64,000 nucleotides of DNA from NCBI RefSeq assembly GCF_902170305.1, contig NZ_CABHWW010000026.1, forward strand, positions 612,607 to 676,606, written 5' to 3'. The stretch comes from Yersinia alsatica. GTDB lineage: Bacteria; Pseudomonadota; Gammaproteobacteria; Enterobacterales; Enterobacteriaceae. Of this stretch, positions 27,893-38,046 are shown in pieces. A program made the translations under genes and the position numbers. Under the pieces are notes generated by a model. It saw nothing but the letters and a program-made list of their open reading frames with translations, was not told where the DNA came from and ran no database searches. Within the stretch, counting starts at the first letter, position 1. Every line of letters begins with the position of its first letter.

Positions 27893-29440
27893 ATGGAATT
27901 TCTAATGGACCCCTCAATCTGGGCAGGGTTACTTACGTTGGTGGTACTGGAAATTGTTCTGGGTATCGATAACCTGGTATTCATTGCTATTCTTGCTGAC
28001 AAACTCCCGCCTAAACAAAGAGATAAAGCTCGAATCATCGGCCTGTCTCTGGCATTGATTATGCGCTTGGGCTTGCTGTCGGTCATCTCTTGGATGGTGA
28101 CGCTGACAACGCCGCTCTTTAGTGTCGGCAGTTTCAGTTTCTCTGGGCGCGACCTGATTTTGCTGGTGGGGGGGCTATTTCTGTTATTTAAAGCCACCAC
28201 CGAGCTACATGAACGGCTGGAGGGTAACCAGCATGATGACAGCGCAAACCGAGGTTATGCCAGTTTCTGGGCTGTTGTTGCCCAGATTGTGGTGTTGGAT
28301 GCCGTCTTCTCACTGGATGCGGTCATTACTGCGGTTGGGATGGTTAACGACTTAGCCATCATGATGACTGCGGTCGTAATTGCGATGGGCGTGATGCTGC
28401 TGGCATCGAAAACCCTGACTAACTTTGTCAACGCCCACCCCACGGTGGTGGTGCTGTGCCTGAGCTTCTTGTTAATGATTGGTCTGAGCCTGATTGCCGA
28501 AGGCTTTGGTTTCCACATTCCAAAAGGCTACCTGTACGCTGCAATCGGATTCTCTATCCTGATTGAGCTGTTTAACCAGATCGCGCGCCGCAACTTTATT
28601 AAGCATGAGTCTCGTTTGCCAAGACGCCAACGCACGGCGGAAGCCATTATCCGTCTGATGGGCGGGCGTCAGCAGCAGGAGCCACAAAGCGGTGATTCGC
28701 AATTGGCATTGCCGACCGAGGCTTTTGCTGAAGAAGAGCGCTATATGATAAGCGGCGTGCTGACCCTGGCATCGCGCTCATTGCGCAGCGTGATGACACC
28801 GCGCACTGAAATATCTTGGGTGGATTGTAATCGCTCGCAAGCGGAGATTCGTGAGCAGTTATTGGATACGCCGCATAGCCTGTTCCCTGTTTGTCGCGAC
28901 TCACTGGATCAGATAATTGGCGTGGTGCGTGCTAAAGATCTGTTAGTGGCGATTGAGCGCGGGGAGTCGATTTGCGAGTTTGCCGCAGCGACACCACCTA
29001 TAGTGGTGCCTGATACCATGGATGTGATTAATCTGCTGGGCGTATTGCGCAAAGCGAAAGGTCGCTTAGTGGTGGTTAATGACGAATTTGGCGTGGTACA
29101 AGGGTTGGTAACACCACTGGACGTGCTGGAAGCTATTGCGGGTGAATTCCCAGATGAAGATGAAACGCCGGATATCATTGTTGATGGTGATGGTTGGCTG
29201 GTGAAAGGGGGAGCAGATCTGCACTCTCTGGAGCAGGCGCTGGATTGCCAGGAACTGGTGAGCCCAACGGCTGATTATGCTTCACTTGCCGGCATGCTGC
29301 TGTCGCATTCAGGCCATATGCCAACAGCGGGCGATGTGATTGAATTGCATAACCTGCGCTTTGAGGTCATGGAAGTTTCAGATTATCGCATTGAGCTGGT
29401 ACGCATTACGAAACTGAGTAATGAGCAGGAAGAGCAATAA
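27893..29440 (+). CDS. yoaE: TerC-type membrane protein with CBS and transporter-associated domains
   Basis: 515 aa from ATG 27893 (GGAG 7 bp upstream). Residues 1-230 form a TerC-like membrane domain with the acidic motifs [13 protein letters not shown] and [15 protein letters not shown]; a pair of CBS domains (about 290-410, [11 protein letters not shown] onward) and a CorC/HlyC-type C-terminal domain follow. Near identity with E. coli YoaE by eye. Role not established; TerC proteins are linked to metal (Mn) handling at the membrane. Confidence 0.92.
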   Translation: MEFLMDPSIWAGLLTLVVLEIVLGIDNLVFIAILADKLPPKQRDKARIIGLSLALIMRLGLLSVISWMVTLTTPLFSVGSFSFSGRDLILLVGGLFLLFKATTELHERLEGNQHDDSANRGYASFWAVVAQIVVLDAVFSLDAVITAVGMVNDLAIMMTAVVIAMGVMLLASKTLTNFVNAHPTVVVLCLSFLLMIGLSLIAEGFGFHIPKGYLYAAIGFSILIELFNQIARRNFIKHESRLPRRQRTAEAIIRLMGGRQQQEPQSGDSQLALPTEAFAEEERYMISGVLTLASRSLRSVMTPRTEISWVDCNRSQAEIREQLLDTPHSLFPVCRDSLDQIIGVVRAKDLLVAIERGESICEFAAATPPIVVPDTMDVINLLGVLRKAKGRLVVVNDEFGVVQGLVTPLDVLEAIAGEFPDEDETPDIIVDGDGWLVKGGADLHSLEQALDCQELVSPTADYASLAGMLLSHSGHMPTAGDVIELHNLRFEVMEVSDYRIELVRITKLSNEQEEQ

Positions 29441-29458
29441 CTCTGGCAAAGCCCAATA

Positions 29459-29486
29459 AAAAGGGGAGCTTCGGCTCCCCTTTTGC
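29459..29486. terminator. bidirectional terminator between yoaE and sdaA
   Basis: aaggggagc-ttcg-gctcccctt tetraloop hairpin with flanking A and T runs, between convergent genes. Confidence 0.9.
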
Positions 29487-29511
29487 TGCGTGACGCGGTC
29501 AGTGACAGATA

Positions 29512-30876
29512 TTAATTACACTGCACTTTGATAGCTAAGCCGCCACGGGAAGTCTCGCGGTATTTGGCATTCATATCTTTGCCGGTTTCAAACATGGTTT
29601 CGATCACTTTATCCAGCGAGACTCGAGGTTCGCTGGTACGGCGCATTGCCATACGTGCAGAGTTAATCGCTTTAACCGAAGCAATCGCATTACGTTCAAT
29701 GCAAGGCACTTGAACCTGACCGGCAACCGGGTCACAGGTTAGGCCCAAATTGTGTTCCATGCCAATTTCAGCGGCGATACACACTTGAACCGGGCTTGCC
29801 CCCAGCAATTCGGCTAAACCGGCGGCAGCCATAGAACAGGCCACCCCGACTTCACCCTGACAGCCCACTTCAGCACCTGAAATTGATGCATTCATTTTAT
29901 ACAAAATCCCGACAGCACCTGATGACAGGAAGTAGCGAATAAAGATTTCTGGGGTTACTGGCTCGATAAAGTGGTCGTAATAGGCCAGTACTGCCGGGAC
30001 GATACCACAAGCACCGTTAGTGGGCGCGGTGACCACTCGGCCACCCGCAGCATTTTCTTCGTTGACCGCCAGTGCGAACATATTGACCCAATCAATGACA
30101 TTCATCGGATCGCTAGACAGTTTATCTGAAGAGACCAGCAGGCGACGTAAGGCTGAAGCACGACGAGGAACTCGCAGCGGGCCGGGGAGCACGCCCTCGG
30201 TATTCAGGCCACGATCAATACATGCCCGCATCGTCTGCCAAATAGCAGTGAAGTAGGATTCGATCTCTTCTTTGCTGTGCATCGCCAGTTCATTTTGCAT
30301 CACCATACCGGAGATGGACATGCCGGTTTGCTCGCAATTTGCCAGAATTTCTGCCGCAGAATTAAACGGGTAGGGAACACTGACCGCATTTACCGCTGCT
30401 TTGCCAAAATGCTCTTCATCAACGATAAAACCACCGCCGATTGAGTAGTAGGTTTTGCTGAGCACTTTCTCATCGCCAGCAAAGGCGTGGATCTGCATAC
30501 CATTTTCATGCAGTGGCAGGTTATCGCTGCGGAACACCATCCCGCCTTCACGAGGGAAGTCAACTTCATGCAAGCCATTAGCCAGCATCAGTTTTTGGCG
30601 CAATTCAACATCACGGATAAATGCCGGAATACTATCGATATCAACAGTATCGGGCATGTTGCCCGCCAATCCCATAATAATGGCGATATCGGTATGGTGA
30701 CCTTTCCCTGTCAGTGACAGTGAGCCGTAAACATCAACGGCTACCCGCGTGACAGATGGCATCAACCCTTGAGTGACCAGCAAATCAGCAAACTCTTTAC
30801 CGGCTTTCATTGGGCCAACAGTATGAGAACTGGAGGGGCCAATACCAATCTTGAACATGTCAAAAACACTAATCAC
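29512..30876 (-). CDS. sdaA: L-serine deaminase SdaA
   Basis: 454 aa from GTG 30876, which has a perfect AAGGAG 7 bp upstream and gives the same length as E. coli SdaA; an in-frame ATG at 30918 is less likely. It has the beta-domain start [15 protein letters not shown] and the [4Fe-4S]-cluster alpha domain ([36 protein letters not shown]). It converts serine to pyruvate and ammonia. Confidence 0.95.
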   Translation of the reverse strand: MISVFDMFKIGIGPSSSHTVGPMKAGKEFADLLVTQGLMPSVTRVAVDVYGSLSLTGKGHHTDIAIIMGLAGNMPDTVDIDSIPAFIRDVELRQKLMLANGLHEVDFPREGGMVFRSDNLPLHENGMQIHAFAGDEKVLSKTYYSIGGGFIVDEEHFGKAAVNAVSVPYPFNSAAEILANCEQTGMSISGMVMQNELAMHSKEEIESYFTAIWQTMRACIDRGLNTEGVLPGPLRVPRRASALRRLLVSSDKLSSDPMNVIDWVNMFALAVNEENAAGGRVVTAPTNGACGIVPAVLAYYDHFIEPVTPEIFIRYFLSSGAVGILYKMNASISGAEVGCQGEVGVACSMAAAGLAELLGASPVQVCIAAEIGMEHNLGLTCDPVAGQVQVPCIERNAIASVKAINSARMAMRRTSEPRVSLDKVIETMFETGKDMNAKYRETSRGGLAIKVQCN

Positions 30877-31328
30877 GCTAAAACTCCTTAACAAAACCTT
30901 TGGTGATCTCCAGTTCATCGGTATCTGGCTGAGGATCGCTGTATTAAGTATAAGAGCTCTGTGGATAGCAGCAGGTTACTTTGTGTGAAGTATTGCTACC
31001 ACAGGCCCTGTAAATTTGGGTCCTACTGGTGTTGGCGGTATCAATTGGATACCGCAACAGTGACATTTCGCTACCAATTTATTGCTATCACTATCCGCTT
31101 TTAACCTTACTTTTTTAGTGGTTTATAGTGATGAAAGATATTTTACAGATATTTCATAACGCTGACAGGCCAGTTTACAGTTTTTTTAAAATGGTTGTGC
31201 AGAGAAAGTAGAGTAAAAATCGATGTGATGGGGTGATAGGGATCGCTTTATGCTGCAATTCAGACTCTTTAGCCGTAATGCTGTGAAGTTTGTCACTCAT
31301 TGCCCCTATTGAGACTGTGACTTTAGGG
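30877..31328. other. intergenic region upstream of sdaA
   Basis: About 450 bp between sdaA and nudL, AT-rich, presumably the sdaA promoter region. I see no gene or clear operator. Confidence 0.4.
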
Positions 31329-31964
31329 TCAAATACTGACCTGCTGTGCCAGGCGGCGAATGATCGCGGCGGTCAGACCCCAGATAAATTGGCCTTCATA
31401 CCATGAAAGATAGACCCGGTGATTGACTCCCCCGCGATGGATATCCAACGAATAGTAGCGAGACAGACTTAACGCCTCATGTAGCGGGATTTCAAACAGC
31501 CCGGCGACCTCTTCTTCATTACCATGAAAGGCGATATTGGCTGGGACTAAACCCACAATCGGGGTGACCTGATAACCACTGGAGCTGTCCAGTGGGGCCA
31601 ATTGCCCCAGCACATGGACAGATGAGGCCGGGATCGCGACCTCCTCTTCGGCTTCACGCAGTGCGGTGGCAATCAACGAGCCATCTTGTGGGTCAGCTTT
31701 ACCACCGGGGAAAGCCACTTGACCGGCATGTTTGCGCAAATGGTCCGAGCGCCTTGTTAGCAGCAATGTGGGTTCGGGCCGGCAAATAATAGGGATTAAT
31801 ACTGCGGCATGGCTGTTATGGCTAGAAAAACTCCCCGGCTGCGGCTGTTGTAGCTGAAAGCGGCTGATAAATTCAGACAATGGGCTCTCGGCAACCGATT
31901 TATTTACCAGTAATTTATTCATAACAGATTGATTCACAGACAAGTCACTCACCAAATGGCCCAC
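31329..31964 (-). CDS. nudL: CoA pyrophosphatase, Nudix family
   Basis: Up to 211 aa. The Nudix box is complete: GGKADPQDGS then LREAEEEVAI (about residues 87-111), after the NudL-specific RKHAGQVAFPGG. It hydrolyses CoA-type pyrophosphates. GTG 31964 lies 7 bp after the pabB stop, so the two are coupled; ATG 31922 is an alternative start giving a length nearer E. coli NudL. Neither start has a strong ribosome site. Confidence 0.9.
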   Translation of the reverse strand: MGHLVSDLSVNQSVMNKLLVNKSVAESPLSEFISRFQLQQPQPGSFSSHNSHAAVLIPIICRPEPTLLLTRRSDHLRKHAGQVAFPGGKADPQDGSLIATALREAEEEVAIPASSVHVLGQLAPLDSSSGYQVTPIVGLVPANIAFHGNEEEVAGLFEIPLHEALSLSRYYSLDIHRGGVNHRVYLSWYEGQFIWGLTAAIIRRLAQQVSI

Positions 31965-31971
31965 TCATTAA

Positions 31972-33339
31972 TTATATATTTTCCAGTTGAGGTAATATGC
32001 GGGCGATTTTATCAAATGTTTCCTGATATTCAGCCTGTTCCTGGCTGTCAGCCACAATGCCCCCGCCAGCAGAGCAATATATCTTGCCGTTTTCAGTCAA
32101 CAGGGTGCGGATAGTAATATTGGTATCCATGGTGCCACAGCAACTAATATAGCCAATGTTACCGCAATAGGCATTGCGACGTTGTGGTTCCAACTGCTCG
32201 ATGATTTCCATCGCCCGAATTTTAGGCGCTCCGGTTATCGAGCCGCCGGGGAAGCAAGCACGAAGTAAATCGGTTGCAGTAGATTCAGCGGGCAGGGTTG
32301 CCGTGATGGTGCTAACTAAGTGGTGCACAGCAGGGAAAGGTTCGACCACAAACAGCTCGGGTACCCGCACGGTGCCCGGTTGTGCGACCCGGCCAATATC
32401 ATTGCGCAGCAGGTCAACTATCATCAGGTTTTCCGCACGATCTTTAGGCGAATTGGCGAGCCGCTCAGCTTGCAAACGGTCCTGCGCCGGCTCGCTCAGC
32501 CGTGGCAGCGTCCCTTTGATGGGGCGAGTCTGAATCTGATGCTGTTCCAGCCATAAAAAACGCTCTGGCGAAACACTCAATAGGGCATTTTGCGCTAAGC
32601 GAATAAAAGCTGAAAAAGGCGCTCTATTACTGCGGCTCAATGACAGAAAGGCTTGCCATTCATCACCTTGATATTCTGCACTGAATCGCTGGGCCAAATT
32701 AATTTGATAGCAGTCGCCGCTGTGCAGATATTCCTGAATTTGGCGGAATTTTTCACCATATTGCTCACGCGACATATTGGCCTGCCATGGGCTAGTCAAT
32801 TTGAATGGCCCAGCGGTGACAGGAATTTTCTGCTGCTGTAACCACAAAAGACGTTGCTCAGCATCACCGTGACAGACCAGCGTCAGTTGCTGCAAATGAT
32901 GGTCGGCAATAAGCGCCCAGTCATACAAGCCGACCGCCATATCCGGCAAGGCGATATCTTTCTCTGCCCGTTCCGGCAATTGCTCCACTCGTCGCCCCAG
33001 ATCATAGCCAAATAGCCCTAATGCGCCGCCCAGAAATGGCAGGTCAGGGTGGGAGGGTATTGGCGGGGAGAATTTATCCAACTGTTGCTGTAATAAAGAG
33101 AATGGGTCGTCAAGAGAGAGCTCCCGTCCTTGCGCGCTGATAATCTCGGTTTGCTCACCGCGGGTAGTGAGGGTTACCCGCGGGTCGGCCACCAGAATAT
33201 CAAAACGATTATGGGCATGTTCAGCAAACCCGGAATGCAGCAGCATAGCCCAAGCTTGATGGGCGAGAGGAGCAAATTGCTGGAGCAGGGCGTCAGGCTG
33301 ATAAGGTAAGGTTTGGTAGGTCAGGGTTTTCACACTCAT
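31972..33339 (-). CDS. pabB: aminodeoxychorismate synthase component I
   Basis: 455 aa, chorismate-binding enzyme of folate (p-aminobenzoate) synthesis. Signature blocks: RPIKGTLPR, LMIVDLLRNDIGRV, CFPGGSITGAPKIRAMEIIE, and a C-terminal YCSAGGGIVADS. It works with the glutaminase PabA encoded elsewhere. Upstream of nudL, as in E. coli. Confidence 0.95.
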   Translation of the reverse strand: MSVKTLTYQTLPYQPDALLQQFAPLAHQAWAMLLHSGFAEHAHNRFDILVADPRVTLTTRGEQTEIISAQGRELSLDDPFSLLQQQLDKFSPPIPSHPDLPFLGGALGLFGYDLGRRVEQLPERAEKDIALPDMAVGLYDWALIADHHLQQLTLVCHGDAEQRLLWLQQQKIPVTAGPFKLTSPWQANMSREQYGEKFRQIQEYLHSGDCYQINLAQRFSAEYQGDEWQAFLSLSRSNRAPFSAFIRLAQNALLSVSPERFLWLEQHQIQTRPIKGTLPRLSEPAQDRLQAERLANSPKDRAENLMIVDLLRNDIGRVAQPGTVRVPELFVVEPFPAVHHLVSTITATLPAESTATDLLRACFPGGSITGAPKIRAMEIIEQLEPQRRNAYCGNIGYISCCGTMDTNITIRTLLTENGKIYCSAGGGIVADSQEQAEYQETFDKIARILPQLENI

Positions 33340-33523
33340 GAGTCACTGTTCTTTTGTTTCGGCTAGCAATATTAGGTGGCGTAATGGCATCTTCACAACG
33401 TGCAGTGGGGAAGATTAGCATAAATCGCTCATGTATTTGGCTCCCATTTACTTAGGGCAGTCAGTTCACCTGAAATCAGAATAAACGGGTATACTTAATC
33501 AATTATATGCAGGAGATAAATCA

Positions 33524-33781
33524 ATGTTAGCGGGTATGCCTTCACTTTCTCATGAGGAACAGCAAGAAGCTGTCGAACGTATTCACAAATTCATGTCGGA
33601 AGGAATGAGCAGTGGTGAGGCGATTGCCTTGGTTGCCGCCGAAATCCGTGAGCGGCACCAAGACGATCCGCAAGCCATGCCTATCTTTGAAGACAGTGAC
33701 TTTGATGACCACGGCGAGTCTGATTATCGCCGTGATGATGAGCCGGATGCCGACGAAATAGAAGACCACTACGAGGGCTAA
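33524..33781 (+). CDS. yoaH: YoaH (UPF0181) protein
   Basis: 85 aa. The N-terminal half ([18 protein letters not shown] then [14 protein letters not shown]) matches E. coli YoaH; the C-terminal half is longer and very acidic (about 20 Asp/Glu). Function unknown. It is divergent from pabB, as in E. coli. Confidence 0.88.
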   Translation: MLAGMPSLSHEEQQEAVERIHKFMSEGMSSGEAIALVAAEIRERHQDDPQAMPIFEDSDFDDHGESDYRRDDEPDADEIEDHYEG

Positions 33782-33800
33782 ACCCTTGTTGAGCAACCAT

Positions 33801-33827
33801 TTAAACCCGCAGCGCAGGCGGGTTTAT
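33801..33827. terminator. terminator between yoaH and purT
   Basis: aaacccgc/gcgggttt stem between convergent genes. Confidence 0.8.
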
Positions 33828-33842
33828 TTATGGGGGCAGGGA

Positions 33843-35024
33843 TTATTTCCCACTGACAACGACGGCCCCGGCGGCGCGTTTCGCCACTTCAATGGCAGTG
33901 TCAATATCATCGGCGACAGCCAGCGCCACACCTAAACGCCGTTTCCCGTCAATCTCAGGTTTACCAAAGAGGCGGATTTGCGTATCACCGACCAGCGCGG
34001 TTTCCAGACCATGGTAAGCAATATTCTGGCTGGTTAATTCCGGTAAAATAACGGCGGAGGCCGCAGCGCCATACTGGCGAATAGTGCCAATCGGCAGACC
34101 GAGAAAGGCGCGCACATGCAAGGCAAACTCAGACATATTTTGTGAAATCAACGTCACCATTCCGGTATCGTGTGGGCGCGGCGAAACTTCGCTGAAAATT
34201 ACTTCATCACCACAGACAAACAATTCCACGCCAAATAGCCCGTAGCCACCCAGCGCGGTCACCACGCGAGAGGCGATATCTTTTGCCCGCGCCAAGGCGA
34301 TTTCACTCATCACCTGTGGCTGCCAGGATTCACGGTAATCACCCTCTTCTTGACGGTGACCAATAGGCGCGCAGAAGTGAATGCCATCAACTGCACTGAT
34401 GGTTAGCAACGTAATTTCAAAATCAAAGCGCACCAATCCTTCAACAATGACTCTACCACCGCCCGCGCGGCCACCTTGCTGTGCATAATCCCATGCAGAC
34501 TGAAGTTGGTCTTCCTGACGGATCAGGCTCTGACCTTTGCCCGAAGAGCTCATTACCGGTTTAACAATGCACGGATAACCAATCTCATTGACGGCTTGCC
34601 GGAAGGCACTCTCGGTATCAGCAAACTGGTAGCTGGAGGTGGGTAATTGCAGTGTTTCTGCGGCCAGACGGCGAATGCCTTCGCGGTTCATGGTCAGGCG
34701 AGTGGCTTGTGCACAAGGCACCACGTGCTGGCCCATATTCTCTAATTCGACCAGCATATCAGTGGCAATAGCTTCAATTTCCGGCACGATATAGTGCGGT
34801 TTTTCCTGTTCGACTAACTGTTTCAGCGCTGCGCCATCCAACATATTAATCACATGGCTACGATGGGCGACATGCATCGCCGGGGCATCGGCATAGCGAT
34901 CAACAGCAATCACTTCCAGCCCCAGCCTCTGGCACTCAATAGCCACTTCTTTACCCAGCTCACCAGAGCCAAGCAACATGACACGGGTGGCGTTGGGACG
35001 CAGAGCAGTTCCAATAGTCAGCAT
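33843..35024 (-). CDS. purT: formate-dependent GAR transformylase PurT
   Basis: 393 aa ATP-grasp enzyme converting glycinamide ribonucleotide to FGAR with formate and ATP. Visible blocks: [14 protein letters not shown] (nucleotide-binding), [12 protein letters not shown] (ATP-grasp loop), [13 protein letters not shown] (metal site). Length equals E. coli PurT within a residue. Divergent from dbpA across about 190 bp; control by PurR cannot be read clearly. Confidence 0.95.
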   Translation of the reverse strand: MLTIGTALRPNATRVMLLGSGELGKEVAIECQRLGLEVIAVDRYADAPAMHVAHRSHVINMLDGAALKQLVEQEKPHYIVPEIEAIATDMLVELENMGQHVVPCAQATRLTMNREGIRRLAAETLQLPTSSYQFADTESAFRQAVNEIGYPCIVKPVMSSSGKGQSLIRQEDQLQSAWDYAQQGGRAGGGRVIVEGLVRFDFEITLLTISAVDGIHFCAPIGHRQEEGDYRESWQPQVMSEIALARAKDIASRVVTALGGYGLFGVELFVCGDEVIFSEVSPRPHDTGMVTLISQNMSEFALHVRAFLGLPIGTIRQYGAAASAVILPELTSQNIAYHGLETALVGDTQIRLFGKPEIDGKRRLGVALAVADDIDTAIEVAKRAAGAVVVSGK

Positions 35025-35217
35025 AGTTAGATACCTACATCAGTGGGAAAATTTTACCGGCGTAGTATAGGATAAATCAGCCACGAAAACGATTGCGTAT
35101 TCAGGTCGCAACAGTATAGTTCCGGCAATGGCTCCATCTCTGGTATTATCGCGCCAAAATCTTGCGCTTGCCTTCAGGCCATCGCTGCCATTCCATCCAG
35201 TTATAAGAGTTACTGCC

Positions 35218-36600
35218 GTGAGCACAACTTCCTTTTCTTCCCTGACACTGCCTGCTGAGCAGTTGTCCAATCTTAATGAACTTGGCTATACCGAGATGAC
35301 ACCGGTACAAGCCGCAGCGTTACCGGCAATCCTCAATGGGCAGGATGTCCGGGCAAAAGCCAAAACCGGCAGTGGTAAAACCGCGGCCTTTGGTATTGGT
35401 TTGCTAGATAAAATTGCCGTCGGCGAATTTGTCACCCAGGCGCTGGTATTGTGCCCAACTCGCGAACTGGCTGATCAGGTTAGCAAAGAGTTACGCCGCT
35501 TGGCTCGTTTCACCCAGAATATTAAAATCCTGACACTGTGCGGTGGCCAACCAATGGGCCATCAACTGGACTCTTTGGTGCATGCGCCACATATCGTGGT
35601 AGGGACGCCGGGGCGTATTCAGGAACATTTGCGTAAGAAAACGCTGGTACTGGATGACCTCAAGATTTTGGTATTGGATGAAGCCGATCGCATGCTGGAC
35701 ATGGGCTTCACCGATGCCATTGACGATGTGATTGCCTACACTCCACCACAGCGCCAGACTTTATTGTTCTCTGCCACTTATCCGGCGGGTATTGAGCGCA
35801 TCAGTGCGCGGGTTCAGCGCCAACCCGTCAATGTTGAAGTTGAAGATGGTGATGAAGCACCGGCCATTGAGCAGGTCTTTTTCGAAACCACCCGTGAAAA
35901 ACGTCTACCTCTGTTGATTGCGGTCCTTAGCCACTATCAGCCAGCTTCTTGCGTGGTGTTCTGTAACACCAAGAAAGATTGCCAAAGTGTGTTTGAAGCC
36001 TTGGAATCTCGTGGTATCAGCGTGCTGGCTCTGCATGGTGACTTAGAGCAACGCGACCGTGATCAGGTGTTGGTGCGCTTCTCTAACCGTAGCTGCCGGG
36101 TTTTGGTGGCCACAGATGTCGCGGCCCGCGGTCTGGATATTAAAGACTTGGCGTTGGTGGTTAACTTCGAGCTGGCATTTGATCCTGAAGTTCATGTGCA
36201 CCGCATTGGCCGTACCGGCCGGGCAGGGATGAGTGGTCTGGCCGTGAGTTTGTGTACGCCACAAGAGATGGCTCGCGCCCATGCTATTGAAGATTATCTG
36301 CAAATCAAACTGAAATGGACGCCAGCAGAGCAGGTAAGCCGCAGTACGAACGCCATGCTCGAACCTGAAATGGTGACCTTATGTATTGATGGCGGGCGTA
36401 AAGCGAAAATTCGGCCAGGGGATATTCTGGGCGCATTAACCGGGGATGCCGGTCTGACTGCGGCGGATGTAGGTAAAATTGATATGTTCCCGGTCCATGC
36501 TTATGTTGCGATCCGCAAGGCTTGCGCTAAACGCGCTCTGGCACAGTTGCAGCAAGGCAAGATCAAAGGCAAAAACTGTAAAGCCCGTTTATTAAAATAA
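35218..36600 (+). CDS. dbpA: DEAD-box RNA helicase DbpA
   Basis: 460 aa from GTG 35218, matching the E. coli start; an in-frame ATG at 35128 would add 30 unlikely residues. Motifs: Q-motif region GYTEMTPVQ, AKTGSGKT (I), PTRELAD (Ia), DEADRMLDMGF (II), SATYP (III), HRIGRTGRAG (VI). The C-terminal domain (TLCIDGGRKAKIRPGD) is the RNA-binding domain specific for helix 92 of 23S rRNA. It acts in large-subunit assembly. Confidence 0.95.
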   Translation: MSTTSFSSLTLPAEQLSNLNELGYTEMTPVQAAALPAILNGQDVRAKAKTGSGKTAAFGIGLLDKIAVGEFVTQALVLCPTRELADQVSKELRRLARFTQNIKILTLCGGQPMGHQLDSLVHAPHIVVGTPGRIQEHLRKKTLVLDDLKILVLDEADRMLDMGFTDAIDDVIAYTPPQRQTLLFSATYPAGIERISARVQRQPVNVEVEDGDEAPAIEQVFFETTREKRLPLLIAVLSHYQPASCVVFCNTKKDCQSVFEALESRGISVLALHGDLEQRDRDQVLVRFSNRSCRVLVATDVAARGLDIKDLALVVNFELAFDPEVHVHRIGRTGRAGMSGLAVSLCTPQEMARAHAIEDYLQIKLKWTPAEQVSRSTNAMLEPEMVTLCIDGGRKAKIRPGDILGALTGDAGLTAADVGKIDMFPVHAYVAIRKACAKRALAQLQQGKIKGKNCKARLLK

Positions 36601-36646
36601 TCACAGTCGGGCGATGGCGGTTGCATCGTCCCAATAAATCACCTTA

Positions 36647-36666
36647 TACTGTGTTTATGTACAGTA
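36647..36666 (+). promoter_or_regulatory. LexA box of yebG
   Basis: TACTGTGTTTATGTACAGTA is an almost perfect SOS box (CTGT-N8-ACAG), 27 bp before the yebG start. yebG is a known LexA target in E. coli. Confidence 0.92.
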
Positions 36667-36693
36667 ATCTGTAAGTAAAAAGGACGCATATCA

Positions 36694-37014
36694 ATGGCCG
36701 TTGAAATAAAATTCGTCGTAGTAAGACAGGGTGAGGAAAAAATGACTTTCACAACCAAAAAAGAAGCCGATGCCTACGATAAAATGTTGGATTTGGCTGA
36801 CAATTTGTCTGAATGGTTGTCACAAGCGCCATTAACACTTGAAGAAGAACAACGTGAGTCATTGAGCTTCTTCCTTGCAGAGAACAAAGATGCGCTGGGG
36901 CAAATTTTGCGTGGCGCCAGCCCGACAACCCCGACAGAGGTGCAGCCGAAAGCCAAAGCAGAAAAGCACCCGCCAGAGAAGAAATCTAAACCTGAAGAAA
37001 ATCAAGCCGCTTAA
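36694..37014 (+). CDS. yebG: SOS-induced protein YebG
   Basis: 106 aa, N-terminal MAVEIKFVVVRQGEEKM and KKEADAYDKMLD as in E. coli YebG, with a longer Lys/Pro-rich tail. It is DNA-damage induced; function not settled. A LexA box precedes it and yqfB follows 39 bp later on the same strand. Confidence 0.92.
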   Translation: MAVEIKFVVVRQGEEKMTFTTKKEADAYDKMLDLADNLSEWLSQAPLTLEEEQRESLSFFLAENKDALGQILRGASPTTPTEVQPKAKAEKHPPEKKSKPEENQAA

Positions 37015-37053
37015 TCTGCCAACTTTCGGCAGAAAGTGCAAAAGGGATCTAAA

Positions 37054-37362
37054 ATGAATCGTGAAATCACCTTCTTTCGCCGGTTTGAGGCGGATATTCT
37101 GGCTGATCGCAAAACGATCACTATCCGGGATAGCAGTGAAGCCGATTTTCGCCCAGGTGAAACCCTGCGCGTATGTCGTAATGAAGACGGCGTATTCTTC
37201 TGCAACATCGTGGTCAAGTCTGTCACTCCAGTCACCTTGGATGCACTGTCTGAACGCCATGCTGAGCAAGAAAATATGTCGTTGGATGAGCTGAAAAAAG
37301 TGATTAAGGATATCTATCCGGGCTTGGAACAGTTTTATTTGATTGAATTTACTCGGTGTTAA
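37054..37362 (+). CDS. yqfB: ASCH-domain N4-acetylcytidine amidohydrolase
   Basis: 102 aa from ATG 37054 (AGGGA upstream). [13 protein letters not shown] then [14 protein letters not shown] and KHAEQE-like [15 protein letters not shown] match E. coli YqfB, a small ASCH protein reported to hydrolyse N4-acetylcytidine. The catalytic Lys/Thr/Glu set corresponds to K-T-I in DRKTITIRD and E in AEQE. Next to yebG here, unlike E. coli. Confidence 0.9.
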   Translation: MNREITFFRRFEADILADRKTITIRDSSEADFRPGETLRVCRNEDGVFFCNIVVKSVTPVTLDALSERHAEQENMSLDELKKVIKDIYPGLEQFYLIEFTRC

Positions 37363-37467
37363 TTTAGCGGCATCCATCCTGCTGGTTGGCAATGCGGCCC
37401 ACTCTGTAACCTACCGTTCAATCATTGTTCCTGCCATAGGATAGAAATAATAATATGTGGAGGAATG

Positions 37468-37824
37468 ATGAGAAAGACAGGAATCGCCTTGATATTGGTC
37501 ACTGCATTGGCAGGGATTACCCATAGTGTGCAAGCCCAAGAGCCGCGGGTAGCCAAAGTGCCAGCTTGTACCGGTTTAAATCAATCTCAGGTCGCAACGC
37601 AGGTTAAACGGGACTTTCTGCAAAACCGCATAACACGTTGGGAAGCCGATAAAAAGCAATTGGGTACTGATAGCCCGGTGGTGTGGATTAGCGCAGTAGA
37701 CATTACAGGCAAGGATGATGTTTGGCAGGTGCCATTAACCGCCCGTGGCAATAAGGGCGATAAAACCTATCAAGTGGTACTCGACTGCAAAGCGGGCTCC
37801 ATCACTTATAATGGGCCTCAATAA
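37468..37824 (+). CDS. yebF: YebF-family secreted protein
   Basis: About 118 aa; two adjacent ATGs (37465, 37468) follow GGAGG. A signal peptide ends near SVQAQ (residue 24-25). The mature part has two Cys (ACTGL, DCKAG) as in YebF, and blocks VKRDFLQNRITRW, ITGKDDVW. YebF of E. coli passes to the medium and belongs to the colicin M immunity-like fold. Followed by a strong terminator. Confidence 0.9.
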   Translation: MRKTGIALILVTALAGITHSVQAQEPRVAKVPACTGLNQSQVATQVKRDFLQNRITRWEADKKQLGTDSPVVWISAVDITGKDDVWQVPLTARGNKGDKTYQVVLDCKAGSITYNGPQ

Positions 37825-37852
37825 TTTCTATTGAGAAGAATGAATCTCGACT

Positions 37853-37896
37853 AAACAGGCGCAGGGGCTCACTCTCCTGCGCCTGTTTATTTTTTC
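37853..37896 (+). terminator. intrinsic terminator of yebF
   Basis: 13-bp stem aaacaggcgcagg/cctgcgcctgttt followed by attttttc. Confidence 0.92.
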
Positions 37897-38046
37897 ACGT
37901 CTAAAAGTGGTCTGGTACTTTTTAAACATCTTATTTATCATTTGATTAGCTATCGTTCATTAAATTATAAGCATCTATAGATACTTGGCATCAGCAGGTA
38001 ATCGTGTCACTCTCGCGCTAACGAACACAGATGGATAACTCAACTA